In this document: positions 54,628 through 63,500 of the stretch, one piece after another
How positions within the stretch are numbered: position 1 is the first letter of the stretch
Layout of the letters: every line of letters starts with the position of its first letter
Assembly (NCBI RefSeq): GCF_958445495.1
Contig: NZ_CAUCSQ010000006.1
Span: forward strand, 66,086-130,085
Length of the DNA: 64,000 nt
Direction of reading: 5' to 3'
Origin: an uncultured Bacteroides sp.
Lineage (GTDB): Bacteria; Bacteroidota; Bacteroidia; Bacteroidales; Bacteroidaceae
The notes under the pieces: generated by a model
What the model was told of the DNA's origin: nothing
The model's database searches: none
Seen by the model: only the letters and a program-made list of their open reading frames with translations
Position numbers and translations under genes: made by a program

Positions 54628-56787
54628 ATGAACAGACTAAAACTTTATTTATTGGCGCTGACAGCGCTCATTGTATGTTCCGCAAGAGCGGACGAAGGCA
54701 TGTGGTTATTGCAACTGATGCAACAGCAACATTCCATAGACATGATGAAAAAACAAGGATTGAAACTGGAAGCACAAGATTTATATAATCCGAACGGCGT
54801 TTCTTTGAAAGATGCCGTCGGCATATTCGGAGGAGGATGTACGGGTGAAATCATCTCACCGGAAGGTCTGATTCTAACGAACCATCATTGCGGTTACGCT
54901 TCCATCCAACAACACAGTAGTGTAGAACACGATTACCTGACGGACGGATTCTGGGCTACTTCCAGAGAACAGGAACTTCCTACTCCGGGACTTAAATTCA
55001 CATTCATCGAACGAATTGAAGACATCACGGATATTGTCAATGCCAAAATCGCTTCAAAGGAAATCAGCGAATCCGAATCTTTCAGCGGCGCCTTTCTCCA
55101 AAAACTGGCAAATGAGCTTTATAATAAGAGTGATTTGAAAGATAAAAAAGGAATTGTTCCGCAAGCTCTTCCGTTTTATGCAGGAAATAAATTCTACCTA
55201 TTTTACAAAAAAATATACTCGGACGTACGCATGGTTGCCGCTCCACCCTCTTCCATCGGTAAGTTCGGCGGCGAAACGGACAACTGGATGTGGCCCCGTC
55301 ACACGGGTGATTTCTCCATGTTCCGTATCTATGCGGATGCCAACGGAGAACCGGCAGAATACAGCGCCGATAATGTACCTCTAAAAACAAAGAAACATCT
55401 GTCCATCTCTCTCAAAGGTTTGAAAGAAGGGGACTATGCGATGATTATGGGATTTCCCGGAAGTACAAGCCGTTACCTGACCGTATCGGAAGTAAAGGAA
55501 CGCATGGAATCTGAAAATAATCCGAGAATCCGTATTCGCGGCGCCCGTCTGGAAGTACTGAAAGAAGTGATGAACGCAAGCGATAAAATCCGTATCCAAT
55601 ATGCGAATAAATATGCAGGTTCCAGTAACTATTGGAAAAATTCCATCGGAATGAACAAAGCCATCATCGACAACGATGTGCTGGGCACAAAGGCTGCCAA
55701 TGAAGCCAAATTCGCCGAATTTGCAAAAGCAAAAAACAATGCGGATTATGCAACGGTTGTGAAAAAAATTGATGAGCTGGTAGCCAAAACCGCTCCTCTT
55801 AACTATCAGTTCACCTGCTTGAGAGAGACTTTTTTCGGGGCAATCGAATTCGGAAGTGTCCTTTTATCCAAAACACGCGAAGCATTGGCGGAAAAGAACG
55901 ACTCTCTTATCAAAATACGCATTGAAGCCCTGAAGGAAACCTACAACAGCATCCACAACAAAGACTACGACCATGAGGTAGACCGCAAAGTAGCCAAAGT
56001 TTTATTCCCTCTCTATGCGGAAATGGTTCCTGCGGACCAGCGTCTTTCTATTTACAAAGTAATCGAACAGAAATATAAAGGAAACTACGACAAGTTCATA
56101 GACGACATGTATGACAACTCCATTTTCTCCAACCGTGAGAATTTTGAGAAATTTGTCAAAAAGCCGACAGTAAAAGCCATCGATAATGATTTGGCTTTGC
56201 AATACTGCCAGTCAAAATATGATTTGTTCGAAAAAATCGCCTCCCAATTGGAAGAAATGGATAAAGAACTGGCTTTACTTCACAAAACGTATATCCGCGG
56301 TCTTGGTGAAATGAAACTGCCCGTACCTTCCTATCCGGATGCCAATTTCACAATTCGTCTGACTTACGGCAATATAAAACCTTACAACCCGAAAGACGGC
56401 GTACACTACAACTACTACACAACTACCAAAGGTATCCTTGAAAAAGAGAACCCGGACGACCGTGAATTCGTTGTTCCCGCTAAATTGAAAGAACTGATTG
56501 AAAAGAAAGATTACGGCCGTTACGCTTTACCCAACGGCGATATGCCTGTTTGCTTTCTGTCTACCAATGATATTACCGGCGGTAATTCAGGCAGTCCGGT
56601 ATTGAACGAGAACGGAGAATTGATAGGTTGCGCTTTTGACGGTAACTGGGAATCGTTAAGCGGCGACATCAACTTTGACAATAATCTGCAACGCTGCATC
56701 AATCTGGATATCCGTTACGTTCTTTTCATTCTTGAAAAACTGGGTAACTGCGGACATCTGATTAATGAAATGACAATCGTAGAATAA
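54628..56787 (+). CDS. S46 dipeptidyl-peptidase, DPP7-like
   Basis: A 719-residue exported serine peptidase (signal peptide to about Ala21; mature start DEGMWLLQL is typical of S46). Catalytic features: NHHCGYASIQ (His near 86-87), PRHTGDFSMFRIYAD (Asp), GGNSGSPV (Ser654). At +18 from the serine the residue is Gly672 (AFDGNWESLSG). In Porphyromonas enzymes Gly at this S1 position characterises DPP7 (hydrophobic P1), while Arg characterises DPP11. So it should release dipeptides from peptide N-termini with hydrophobic second residue, in the periplasm. Tandem with the paralogue 10 nt downstream. Confidence 0.9.
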   Translation: MNRLKLYLLALTALIVCSARADEGMWLLQLMQQQHSIDMMKKQGLKLEAQDLYNPNGVSLKDAVGIFGGGCTGEIISPEGLILTNHHCGYASIQQHSSVEHDYLTDGFWATSREQELPTPGLKFTFIERIEDITDIVNAKIASKEISESESFSGAFLQKLANELYNKSDLKDKKGIVPQALPFYAGNKFYLFYKKIYSDVRMVAAPPSSIGKFGGETDNWMWPRHTGDFSMFRIYADANGEPAEYSADNVPLKTKKHLSISLKGLKEGDYAMIMGFPGSTSRYLTVSEVKERMESENNPRIRIRGARLEVLKEVMNASDKIRIQYANKYAGSSNYWKNSIGMNKAIIDNDVLGTKAANEAKFAEFAKAKNNADYATVVKKIDELVAKTAPLNYQFTCLRETFFGAIEFGSVLLSKTREALAEKNDSLIKIRIEALKETYNSIHNKDYDHEVDRKVAKVLFPLYAEMVPADQRLSIYKVIEQKYKGNYDKFIDDMYDNSIFSNRENFEKFVKKPTVKAIDNDLALQYCQSKYDLFEKIASQLEEMDKELALLHKTYIRGLGEMKLPVPSYPDANFTIRLTYGNIKPYNPKDGVHYNYYTTTKGILEKENPDDREFVVPAKLKELIEKKDYGRYALPNGDMPVCFLSTNDITGGNSGSPVLNENGELIGCAFDGNWESLSGDINFDNNLQRCINLDIRYVLFILEKLGNCGHLINEMTIVE

Positions 56788-56797
56788 GGTAGAATAA

Positions 56798-58957
56798 ATG
56801 AGAAAACAAATTCTATTTGCAATCTTTTCTCTGGCAACTCTCAGCATCCATGCCGACGAAGGCATGTGGATGCTGACAGATTTGAAAACTCAAAACGCAG
56901 TTGCCATGCGGGAGCTCGGCCTCGAAATTCCTATCGAGGAAGTGTACAATGCAAACGGGCTCTCCCTCAAAGACGCAGTTGTGCACTTCGGCAAAGGATG
57001 TACAGGGGAAGTTATTTCTTCCGAAGGATTGGTCCTAACCAATCATCATTGCGGTTACGGAGCTATCCAACAGCACAGTAATGTAGAACACGATTACTTG
57101 ACAGATGGATTCTGGGCTATGAACCGTGATGCGGAACTTCCTACTCCGGGGCTGACCGTTACGTTCATTGACCGTATATTGGACGTGACCGATTACGTGA
57201 ATGAACAATTAAAAAAAGACCCGGACCCGAACGGAGTCAATTACTTGTCTCCGACCTATCTCGGCAAAGTGGCGGAACGTTTTGCAAAAGCAGAGAAAAT
57301 AGAAACCACCCCTGCAACCAAACTGGAATTGAAGGCTTTTTACGGGGGGAATAAATATTTCCTGTTTGTAAAAACAGAATACAGTGATATCCGTATGGTA
57401 GGAGCGCCGCCTTCTTCTATCGGAAAATTCGGGGCGGATACGGACAACTGGATGTGGCCGCGCCATACGGGAGATTTTTCTCTCTTCCGCATTTATGCAG
57501 ACAAAAACGGGAAACCGGCAGCATATTCGAAAGAGAATGTCCCGCTACGTGTAAAAAAACACCTGACTATCAGCCTTGCCGGAGTAAAGGAAGGAGATTT
57601 TACTTTTATCATGGGGTTTCCCGGACGTAACTGGCGGTACATGATTTCCGATGAAGTGGAAGAACGGATGCAGACCACCAATTTCATGCGTCAACACGTA
57701 CGCGGAGCCCGTCAGAAAGTACTGATGGAGCAAATGCTGAAAGACCCCGCCATACGTATCCATTATGCCAGCAAATATGCATCATCAGCCAATTATTGGA
57801 AAAACGCCATTGGGATGAATGAAGGGCTGGTACGCCTCAAAGTACTGGATACCAAACGTACGCAACAAGAAGAGCTCCTGGCCCGCGGCCGTGAAAAAGG
57901 AGATGATTCTTATCAAAAAGCTTTTGATGAAATCCGTTCAATCGTTGCTCATCGGCATGATGCCTTATATCACCAGCAAGCTATCAACGAAGCATTGGTT
58001 ACAGCTCTCGATTTCATGCGCATTCCTTCCACCACAGAAATGGTAGCCGCTTTAAAGTCAAAAGACAAAGAGCAAATAAAAGAAGCAAAACTGAAACTGA
58101 AACAGGAAGGTGAAAAATATTTTGCTTCCGTTCCTTTTCCGGAGGTCGAACGGATGGTGACTAAAGAAATGCTGAAAACCTACGCCGGCTATATCCCTGC
58201 GGAACAAAGAATCAGTATTTTCGGAATCATTGATTCACGTTTCAAAGGCAACATCGATGCATTTGTCAATGCTTGCTTCGATAATTCTATTTTCGGCAAC
58301 CGGGAAAATTTTGAGAAATTCATCAAAAAACCGAGCTTATATAAAATAGGACATGATTGGATGGTATTATTCAAATACTCCATTACCGACGGAATATTGA
58401 AAACTGCCATCGCGATGAAAGAAGCCAATGAAAATTATGATGCCGCCCATAAAGTATGGGTCAAAGGGATGATGGACATGAAGCAGGAAAAAGGAATGCC
58501 GATTTATCCGGATGCCAATTCTACCTTACGCCTGACTTATGGCCAAGTTCTTTCATACGAACCGGCAGACGGCATAACGTATGACGCTCATACCACTCTC
58601 AAAGGTGTAATGGAAAAAGAAGATCCGGACAACTGGGAATTTGTCGTACCGCAAAAGCTGAAAGAGTTATATAACTCCAAAGAATACGGGAGTTATGGAA
58701 AAAACGGAGAAATGCCAGTCTGCTTTATTGTAAACACTGACAATACGGGCGGAAACTCCGGCAGTCCGGTTTTCAACAGTAAGGGACAACTGGTAGGGAC
58801 CGCTTTTGACCGTAATTTTGAGGGCCTGACAGGAGACATTGCTTTCCGTCCTTCTTCACAACGCGCAGCTTGTGTCGATATCCGATATATTTTATTCATC
58901 ATAGACAAATTTGCAGGAGCTTCTCATCTCATCGATGAATTAAGCATTGCAGAATAA
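56798..58957 (+). CDS. S46 dipeptidyl-peptidase, DPP11-like
   Basis: A 719-residue exported paralogue of the preceding gene, same length and architecture (NHHCGYGAIQ, PRHTGDFSLFRIYAD, GGNSGSPV with Ser654). The S1 residue at +18 is Arg672 (AFDRNFEGLTG) instead of Gly, the hallmark of DPP11, which prefers Asp/Glu at P1. The pair therefore covers hydrophobic and acidic dipeptide release. Signal peptide MRKQILFAIFSLATLSIHA. Probably one operon with the upstream peptidase; a strong terminator follows at 58974-59023. Confidence 0.9.
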   Translation: MRKQILFAIFSLATLSIHADEGMWMLTDLKTQNAVAMRELGLEIPIEEVYNANGLSLKDAVVHFGKGCTGEVISSEGLVLTNHHCGYGAIQQHSNVEHDYLTDGFWAMNRDAELPTPGLTVTFIDRILDVTDYVNEQLKKDPDPNGVNYLSPTYLGKVAERFAKAEKIETTPATKLELKAFYGGNKYFLFVKTEYSDIRMVGAPPSSIGKFGADTDNWMWPRHTGDFSLFRIYADKNGKPAAYSKENVPLRVKKHLTISLAGVKEGDFTFIMGFPGRNWRYMISDEVEERMQTTNFMRQHVRGARQKVLMEQMLKDPAIRIHYASKYASSANYWKNAIGMNEGLVRLKVLDTKRTQQEELLARGREKGDDSYQKAFDEIRSIVAHRHDALYHQQAINEALVTALDFMRIPSTTEMVAALKSKDKEQIKEAKLKLKQEGEKYFASVPFPEVERMVTKEMLKTYAGYIPAEQRISIFGIIDSRFKGNIDAFVNACFDNSIFGNRENFEKFIKKPSLYKIGHDWMVLFKYSITDGILKTAIAMKEANENYDAAHKVWVKGMMDMKQEKGMPIYPDANSTLRLTYGQVLSYEPADGITYDAHTTLKGVMEKEDPDNWEFVVPQKLKELYNSKEYGSYGKNGEMPVCFIVNTDNTGGNSGSPVFNSKGQLVGTAFDRNFEGLTGDIAFRPSSQRAACVDIRYILFIIDKFAGASHLIDELSIAE

Positions 58958-58973
58958 TTTTTTTAAAGTACAA

Positions 58974-59023
58974 AATACGCGATTTTTTGCAGAAGATATA
59001 TTCTCTGTGAAAAATCGCGTATT
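58974..59023. terminator. Bidirectional terminator between DPP11-like and HicB-like genes
   Basis: Perfect 14-bp arms AATACGCGATTTTT and AAAAATCGCGTATT around a 22-nt loop, between convergent genes, with T-rich flanks on both strands. Confidence 0.6.
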
Positions 59024-59059
59024 CTGATTTTACATTTTAAGTTTTAAGAAGAGTCTTTA

Positions 59060-59242
59060 TCAAATGAAATCTTCTACCATGTACATTTCATCAATCATTT
59101 CATTCATCGACTCTTCTAAATTACGTACAGCTTCATCTGGAGATTCCCCATAGGCATTACATTGTATATTCACTGTCAGCCAGGCATAATAACCGCCATC
59201 CGTCGTACGTTCAAGCACATAATCCGTTTTATCCAGTTTCAT
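59060..59242 (-). CDS. HicB-like small protein
   Basis: A 60-residue protein with the HicB pattern: a short beta-hairpin (YVLERTTDGGYYAWL), then CNAYGESPDEAVRNLEESMNEMI, the conserved G(D/E)(S/T)xxEAxxN helix. It lacks a C-terminal DNA-binding domain and no HicA-like toxin is adjacent. Its ATG overlaps the glycosyltransferase stop by 4 nt (59239-59242), so it is coupled to that enzyme. A solitary HicB-fold regulator or binding protein; toxin-antitoxin function is not supported. Confidence 0.65.
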   Translation of the reverse strand: MKLDKTDYVLERTTDGGYYAWLTVNIQCNAYGESPDEAVRNLEESMNEMIDEMYMVEDFI

Positions 59243-60366
59243 ATCGGTAAATAATGAGTATAAGTTGATATTGAAGTTAGTTCTGATTGCGAAGCCGTCA
59301 GTTTTGCCAACTCTAAAATAATCCGATGTTCACAACTACGGACCCAATAAACAAAATCACGATTTGGAATATATTTTTCGGCAAAACGAAGCAACGATTC
59401 CAGTTCGAAGGAATCACAGACAATACCCGCACCCGCTTTCATCGCATCATAGGCATTGCAATCTTGTTCTATATGTGCCGGAACCATCAATACTGGCTTA
59501 CCGAGATACATCGCCTCACAGATAGACTCAAAGCCTGCCGTACTGGCATAAGCTCTGCAATTCGCCATCCCATTGAGAAATTTAACATCATCTATCTGAT
59601 AAAAACACAGGGTATCATCTACTTTGACCATCTCTTCCATACCTGCCTTGTCCCAGAAAAAATTTAAAGGAACTTCCGGGTATAATGCATGGAATTTTTC
59701 CACGCTATCCACAAAACCGGCATTTATCATATATCCATGAATGTAATCTCCCTCTTCCGGCCGAATAGCCGTTACTTCCTGACGAAGCAAAGGAGGGACC
59801 ACCTCAATATGGCGTTCATCATCACACTTCATTTCCCTGAAAGACAAAGCCAGCTTTTTCGATGCTCTGATAGCTGTCATGCGCGTAAAAAAACGCAGCA
59901 TCCACAACTGTATCGGACTTTTATCCGGAAAATCAAAATCACGATGCAGGAACAAATACTGATGTCCGATGCAGATATATGGAACTGAAGGGCGGAAGAA
60001 CGCATAAGTAAAACCGGTCAGAAGTTCATAAAAATTGATGACGACCTCTGCGTCAGTCTCTTTAATCCGCCGGTTTATATAACGCATACTACGAAAATAT
60101 TCCGGTAATCTCAAAATATTATAAGCTATGCTTTTCCTCAGATTCATCCGCTTATTATCTGTCGAAGGCAGAAAATTCGGACTGACAAAACGTTTAACCG
60201 GTGCATGAATACTCCGGTTAAAGAATCCCGGCAAGGTACGCAAAGAACTTTCTCCTACCAACACTTCCACCACTTCATGTCCATTACGCAACAACATTTC
60301 CTCAAGAGTAATGGCCTGCGTCAAATGCCCCCTACCCTCTCCCTGAACAATAAATAAGAATTTCAT
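59239..60366 (-). CDS. GT-B glycosyltransferase (MurG/GT28-like)
   Basis: A 375-residue glycosyltransferase: N-terminal Rossmann motif FLFIVQGEGRGHLTQAITLEEML with the Gly-rich GHLTQA loop as in MurG-type enzymes, and a C-terminal donor-binding region YASTAGFESICEAMYLGKPVLMVPAHIEQDCNA, typical of GT28/GT1. No membrane helix. Acceptor and donor are unknown; a lipid or cell-surface glycan role is plausible. First gene of a two-gene unit with the HicB-like protein. Confidence 0.8.
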   Translation of the reverse strand: MKFLFIVQGEGRGHLTQAITLEEMLLRNGHEVVEVLVGESSLRTLPGFFNRSIHAPVKRFVSPNFLPSTDNKRMNLRKSIAYNILRLPEYFRSMRYINRRIKETDAEVVINFYELLTGFTYAFFRPSVPYICIGHQYLFLHRDFDFPDKSPIQLWMLRFFTRMTAIRASKKLALSFREMKCDDERHIEVVPPLLRQEVTAIRPEEGDYIHGYMINAGFVDSVEKFHALYPEVPLNFFWDKAGMEEMVKVDDTLCFYQIDDVKFLNGMANCRAYASTAGFESICEAMYLGKPVLMVPAHIEQDCNAYDAMKAGAGIVCDSFELESLLRFAEKYIPNRDFVYWVRSCEHRIILELAKLTASQSELTSISTYTHYLPI

Positions 60367-60514
60367 ATCGCAATCGTTATTGGGTTCATAACCTTAAATC
60401 TGCTTCTTTTCGATACGCAAATTTCCCGTTTCCACATTACAGCAAGATGTCTCTCCGATTACTATTCAATGAACAAAAAACGTCTTTTCACGTTATATTA
60501 ATAAAAATAGAACT

Positions 60515-60522
60515 TATATTTG
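60515..60522 (+). promoter_or_regulatory. -7 box TATATTTG for the thioredoxin pair
   Basis: Exact TAnnTTTG, 41 nt before the ATG at 60564. Confidence 0.55.
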
Positions 60523-60563
60523 CAGTCTTCAAAGGCTGTCATTAAATTAAGAAAGAAAAGATT

Positions 60564-60863
60564 ATGGAAAAATTTGAAGAATTGATACAGTCGCCGATAC
60601 CTGTCTTAGTTGATTTTTTTGCAGAATGGTGTGGCCCGTGCAAAGCCATGAAACCTGTTTTGGAAGAACTCAAACTGAACGTAGGCGACAAGGCGCGTAT
60701 CGTAAAAATTGACGTTGACCAACACGAAGAGTTAGCAACGAAATATCGTATTCAGGCTGTGCCGACCTTTATTCTGTTCAAGAATGGAGAGTCGATATGG
60801 AGACATTCGGGTGTTATCCACAGCAGTGAGTTAGAAGAAGTAATAGAACGGCATTATACATAA
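60564..60863 (+). CDS. trxA: Cytoplasmic thioredoxin
   Basis: A 99-residue thioredoxin with the WCGPCK active site (near residues 22-27), the cis-Pro motif VPTF and the FKNGE turn. No signal peptide. It would reduce cytoplasmic disulfides. Followed after 11 nt by an exported thioredoxin-like protein, in a cluster of redox genes. Confidence 0.92.
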   Translation: MEKFEELIQSPIPVLVDFFAEWCGPCKAMKPVLEELKLNVGDKARIVKIDVDQHEELATKYRIQAVPTFILFKNGESIWRHSGVIHSSELEEVIERHYT

Positions 60864-60874
60864 TAAATAAAAAA

Positions 60875-61342
60875 ATGAAGAAAGTATTGACAGTGGTAGC
60901 CCTTGTCATGATAAGCGTAATCGTATATGCATTCAATGGCAGGGCGGAAACCAACCAAGGTAAAAAAGAAGCGACAAGTAAACAAGGGGAAGTTGTCGTA
61001 ATGAACAAAGAAATGTTCTTAAAAGATGTCTTTGATTACGAAAAATCAAAAGAATGGAAGTACAAAGGTGATAAACCTGCCATCATCGATTTATATGCTG
61101 ACTGGTGTGGTCCCTGCCGCCAAGTAGCTCCGCTCATGAAAGAACTGGCAAAAGAATATGCCGGAAAAATCGTTATCTATAAAGTCAATGTGGACAAACA
61201 AAAAGAATTGGCTGCTTTGTTCAACGCCACAAGTATTCCACTGTTCGTGTTCATCCCCATGAAAGGAGAACCCCAACTTTTCCGAGGAGCCGCTGATAAG
61301 GCAACTTACAAAAAAGCGATTGACGAGTTTTTATTAAAATAA
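60875..61342 (+). CDS. Exported thioredoxin-family protein
   Basis: A 155-residue protein with an N-terminal signal peptide or anchor (MKKVLTVVALVMISVIVYAFNG) and a thioredoxin domain from about 50: DLYADWCGPCRQVAPLMKEL, and IPLFVFIPMKGE with the cis-Pro. It should act in the periplasm as a thiol-disulfide reductant or oxidant. Tandem with the cytoplasmic trxA; the two may handle the same pathway in different compartments. Confidence 0.88.
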   Translation: MKKVLTVVALVMISVIVYAFNGRAETNQGKKEATSKQGEVVVMNKEMFLKDVFDYEKSKEWKYKGDKPAIIDLYADWCGPCRQVAPLMKELAKEYAGKIVIYKVNVDKQKELAALFNATSIPLFVFIPMKGEPQLFRGAADKATYKKAIDEFLLK

Positions 61343-61343
61343 A

Positions 61344-61380
61344 AATAATGACGGTATCCCTGGGGAATACCGTCATTATT
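61344..61380. terminator. Bidirectional terminator, thioredoxin pair / nitroreductase
   Basis: AATAATGACGGTAT and ATACCGTCATTATT form a near-perfect long stem with a short G/C loop, directly after the thioredoxin stop and before the end of the convergent nitroreductase gene. Confidence 0.75.
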
Positions 61381-61398
61381 TATATATGTTTGCCCTTC

Positions 61399-62031
61399 CT
61401 ATTTAAAATATCCCACAGGATGATTCATCATAGGTATTTGGCTATCTTTCAATTTCAACATTTTCTTCAATTGAGCACTGTCCATTGAAGCACGCGGTAC
61501 TGTCGCCAAATTAGCAGAAGAGCAGAATATCGAGATATTTTGGGAAACGATACCCGCATCCATAGCCCCCATCAAACTGTTACGCGCATTTTTTACATCT
61601 CCGAAACGGGAAAGGTCACTAACCAAAACCAAGGAAACCGGAGCTGCCTTTACAAATGCCTGTCCGCCTGCAACCGCTCCGCGATAATCTCCTTCGGCAA
61701 CCAAGTTTAACTGATGGTTTCGGGCATCATACAGATAGCTGCCCTCGGGCAACACTACATATACGTCCACATCCTGCTTATTCAAAGCCGAAGGAGCAGT
61801 CCTTTTTCCCGAATCTTTACGATTTACTCCATTCGCAGCCCATAACAAATCCGAGAGGTCGGACAGGCTCAATGCTTTTGAAGCATATTCACGGGTAGAA
61901 TGCCGTTCAGACAAAGCCTTCATCACTGTCCCGGTACGATTTAAATTCGGTTCCGGTAACTTAATTACTTTATCAGCAGCAAATGTTACTGCCGAAAACA
62001 CTAAACAAGCAAACAATAGTTGTACTTTTCT
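61399..62031 (-). CDS. Exported nitroreductase-family protein
   Basis: About 210 residues from the ATG at 62031. A signal peptide (MRKVQLLFACLVFSAVTFA) precedes a nitroreductase/SagB-type FMN domain: LSERHSTREYASKALSLSDLSDLLWAANGVNR, and AMDAGIVSQNISIFCSSANLATVPRA, ending in NHPVGYFK. These enzymes bind FMN and reduce nitro compounds or similar substrates; the exported form is a known Bacteroidetes subset. The in-frame upstream start (TTG, 62064) lies inside the -7 box, so 62031 is chosen. Flanked by terminators on both sides. Confidence 0.85.
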   Translation of the reverse strand, partial: RKVQLLFACLVFSAVTFAADKVIKLPEPNLNRTGTVMKALSERHSTREYASKALSLSDLSDLLWAANGVNRKDSGKRTAPSALNKQDVDVYVVLPEGSYLYDARNHQLNLVAEGDYRGAVAGGQAFVKAAPVSLVLVSDLSRFGDVKNARNSLMGAMDAGIVSQNISIFCSSANLATVPRASMDSAQLKKMLKLKDSQIPMMNHPVGYFK

Positions 62032-62061
62032 CATAACTGCGGTATTTAAAAGTTGAATGGA

Positions 62062-62069
62062 CAAATATA
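62062..62069 (-). promoter_or_regulatory. -7 box TATATTTG for the nitroreductase gene
   Basis: Exact TAnnTTTG on the minus strand, 30 nt before the ATG at 62031; it excludes the upstream TTG start. Confidence 0.6.
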
Positions 62070-62072
62070 AAC

Positions 62073-62109
62073 AAAAAGGCCCGTATTCATGGCGGAATAC
62101 AGACCTTTT
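62073..62109 (-). terminator. Rubrerythrin terminator
   Basis: Minus strand AAAAGGTCTGTATTC / GAATACGGGCCTTTTT with a 6-nt loop (pairs with G-U and one mismatch), followed by a T tract, 23 nt after the rubrerythrin stop. Confidence 0.8.
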
Positions 62110-62131
62110 AAGAGTTATTTATAAGGCTTGA

Positions 62132-62692
62132 TTATTTCTTATCACCGAAATAACGGTTGTATAATCCTTCGAAACCTTTACCGTGACGAGCCTCGTCTTT
62201 ACACATTTCATGTACAGTATCGTGAATAGCATCCAGATTCAGAGCCTTAGCACGAGTTGCAATGCGTTTTTTATCCTCGCATGCACCCTGTTCCGCATCT
62301 TTGCGTTTTTGCAGGTTTGTTTTGGTATCCCATACACAGTCGCCCAACAATTCTGCAAACTTAGCAGCATGTTCGGCTTCTTCCCAAGCATAGCGTTTGA
62401 AAGCCTCAGCTACTTCAGGATAGCCTTCACGGTCTGCCTGACGGCTCATTGCCAGATACATACCAACTTCAGTACATTCTCCCATGAAGTGATTGTTCAA
62501 ATCCTTAATCATTTCTTCATCGCAACCTTTTGCAACACCGATAACATGTTCGTCAGCAAATGTCAATGCACCGCCTTCTGTTTCAACAACTTCTACAAAC
62601 TTGCTGGCAGGAGCTTTACACAAAGGACATTTTTCGGGAGCTGTGTCACCTTCATGAACGTAACCACAAACAGTACATCTAAACTTTTTCAT
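62132..62692 (-). CDS. rbr: Rubrerythrin with N-terminal rubredoxin domain
   Basis: A 186-residue peroxide-detoxifying protein. The rubredoxin domain is at the N-terminus (FRCTVCGYVHEGDTAPEKCPLCKAP; Cys5, 8, 21, 24), the reverse order to classical rubrerythrin, followed by a ferritin-like diiron domain with FMGECTEVGMYLAMSRQAD, YAWEEAEHAAKFAELLGD and MCKDEARHGKGFEGL (Glu and ExxH ligands). It reduces hydrogen peroxide in anaerobes. It lies 40 nt downstream of the PerR-type gene on the same strand and is likely in its operon or regulon. Confidence 0.9.
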   Translation of the reverse strand: MKKFRCTVCGYVHEGDTAPEKCPLCKAPASKFVEVVETEGGALTFADEHVIGVAKGCDEEMIKDLNNHFMGECTEVGMYLAMSRQADREGYPEVAEAFKRYAWEEAEHAAKFAELLGDCVWDTKTNLQKRKDAEQGACEDKKRIATRAKALNLDAIHDTVHEMCKDEARHGKGFEGLYNRYFGDKK

Positions 62693-62732
62693 TTTCTCTT
62701 CAATTTTAAATTAATTAGTCAATACGTATTTC

Positions 62733-63146
62733 TTATCTTACACTTAAACAATTCTTACATATACCTTTATAATAACAATGTACTTCCGATACCAAATGCC
62801 CGTCCATCTCCCGATTTTCCATTTTTTTCACTTCTTCCGGACACTGTAAATCATAAATACGACCGCATTGTTTACAAAGGAAATGGGAATGAACAGAAGT
62901 ATCCGCATCAAAATTGGCATTTTTCTCGTCAATCGTGAGCATTTGAGCCGCCCCCTGCTCTGAAAACAACCTTAAAGTATTATATACCGTAGTTTTCGAA
63001 AGCGTAGGCATGGAAGGAGAAAGTGCAGTGTATATATCATCTGCCGACGGATGAATCAGATGTTCCATCAAATATTCCATGATAGCAATACGCTGCATGG
63101 AAGGCTTGATGTTATATTCTAACAGTCGGTCGTATGGTTTCATCAT
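62733..63146 (-). CDS. Fur-family regulator, PerR-like
   Basis: A 138-residue (or 137 from the second ATG, 63143) metal-dependent repressor: N-terminal winged helix (YNIKPSMQRIAIMEYLMEHLIHPSADDIYTAL, TTVYNTLRLF), then HSHFLCKQCGRIYDLQCP and C-terminal CKNC, giving a structural Zn(Cys)4 site as in PerR/Fur. Linkage to rubrerythrin favours a PerR-type peroxide response over iron or zinc control. A start at 63254 would run through the promoter and is rejected. Confidence 0.88.
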   Translation of the reverse strand: MMKPYDRLLEYNIKPSMQRIAIMEYLMEHLIHPSADDIYTALSPSMPTLSKTTVYNTLRLFSEQGAAQMLTIDEKNANFDADTSVHSHFLCKQCGRIYDLQCPEEVKKMENREMDGHLVSEVHCYYKGICKNCLSVR

Positions 63147-63194
63147 TCTTCTTCCTTTTCCAAACTTGTATTCATTACAATTATAAATCCAATG

Positions 63195-63225
63195 CAAAGG
63201 TAGAAAGTTCTTTGGAATTATCAAA
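63195..63225 (-). promoter_or_regulatory. Consensus promoter of the PerR-rubrerythrin operon
   Basis: Minus strand: TTTG (63222-63225), 19-bp spacer, TACCTTTG (63195-63202). This is the best match to the full Bacteroides -33/-7 consensus in the window. The leader is about 45-50 nt. A PerR box could overlap it but none was clearly recognised. Confidence 0.75.
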
Positions 63226-63254
63226 TAATTTGCGAGAAAAAAATACAAATACAT

Positions 63255-63500
63255 TAATTCCAGTCAACATGAAAACCATAAAGAAGTACGCCAAGACTCA
63301 ATTTTAAGGAAGAATTATTTTTAACTTGAAACCGGATTATCACACTGGAAACAAAAAGGAGCATACCGTCTCCCTGAATAAAGACCGATATGTTCCCTTT
63401 CATATTTATTAATTATACAATCTGTGATTCTTTAAATCGGTATCTGAACCTCCGGCATCTCATTTATCCGATTAATACAAACACTGATTTTCAAATTCAG
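63255..63500. other. Gap before the right-edge lipoprotein
   Basis: About 245 bp of AT-rich DNA between the PerR promoter and the 3' end of the lipoprotein gene. No ORF, hairpin terminator or promoter was recognised. Confidence 0.4.

Noticed and set aside
53364..58957. Sulfated-glycan utilisation locus around the sulfatase maturase
   Set aside because: No sulfatase, SusC/SusD or glycoside hydrolase is nearby; the neighbours are peptidases.
59060..59242. Type II HicAB toxin-antitoxin system
   Set aside because: No HicA-like ORF is adjacent; the only coupled gene is a glycosyltransferase.
62733..63254. Longer N-terminus for the PerR-like regulator
   Set aside because: The extra 36 codons run through a consensus promoter (63195-63225), and Fur-family proteins start near the chosen Met.
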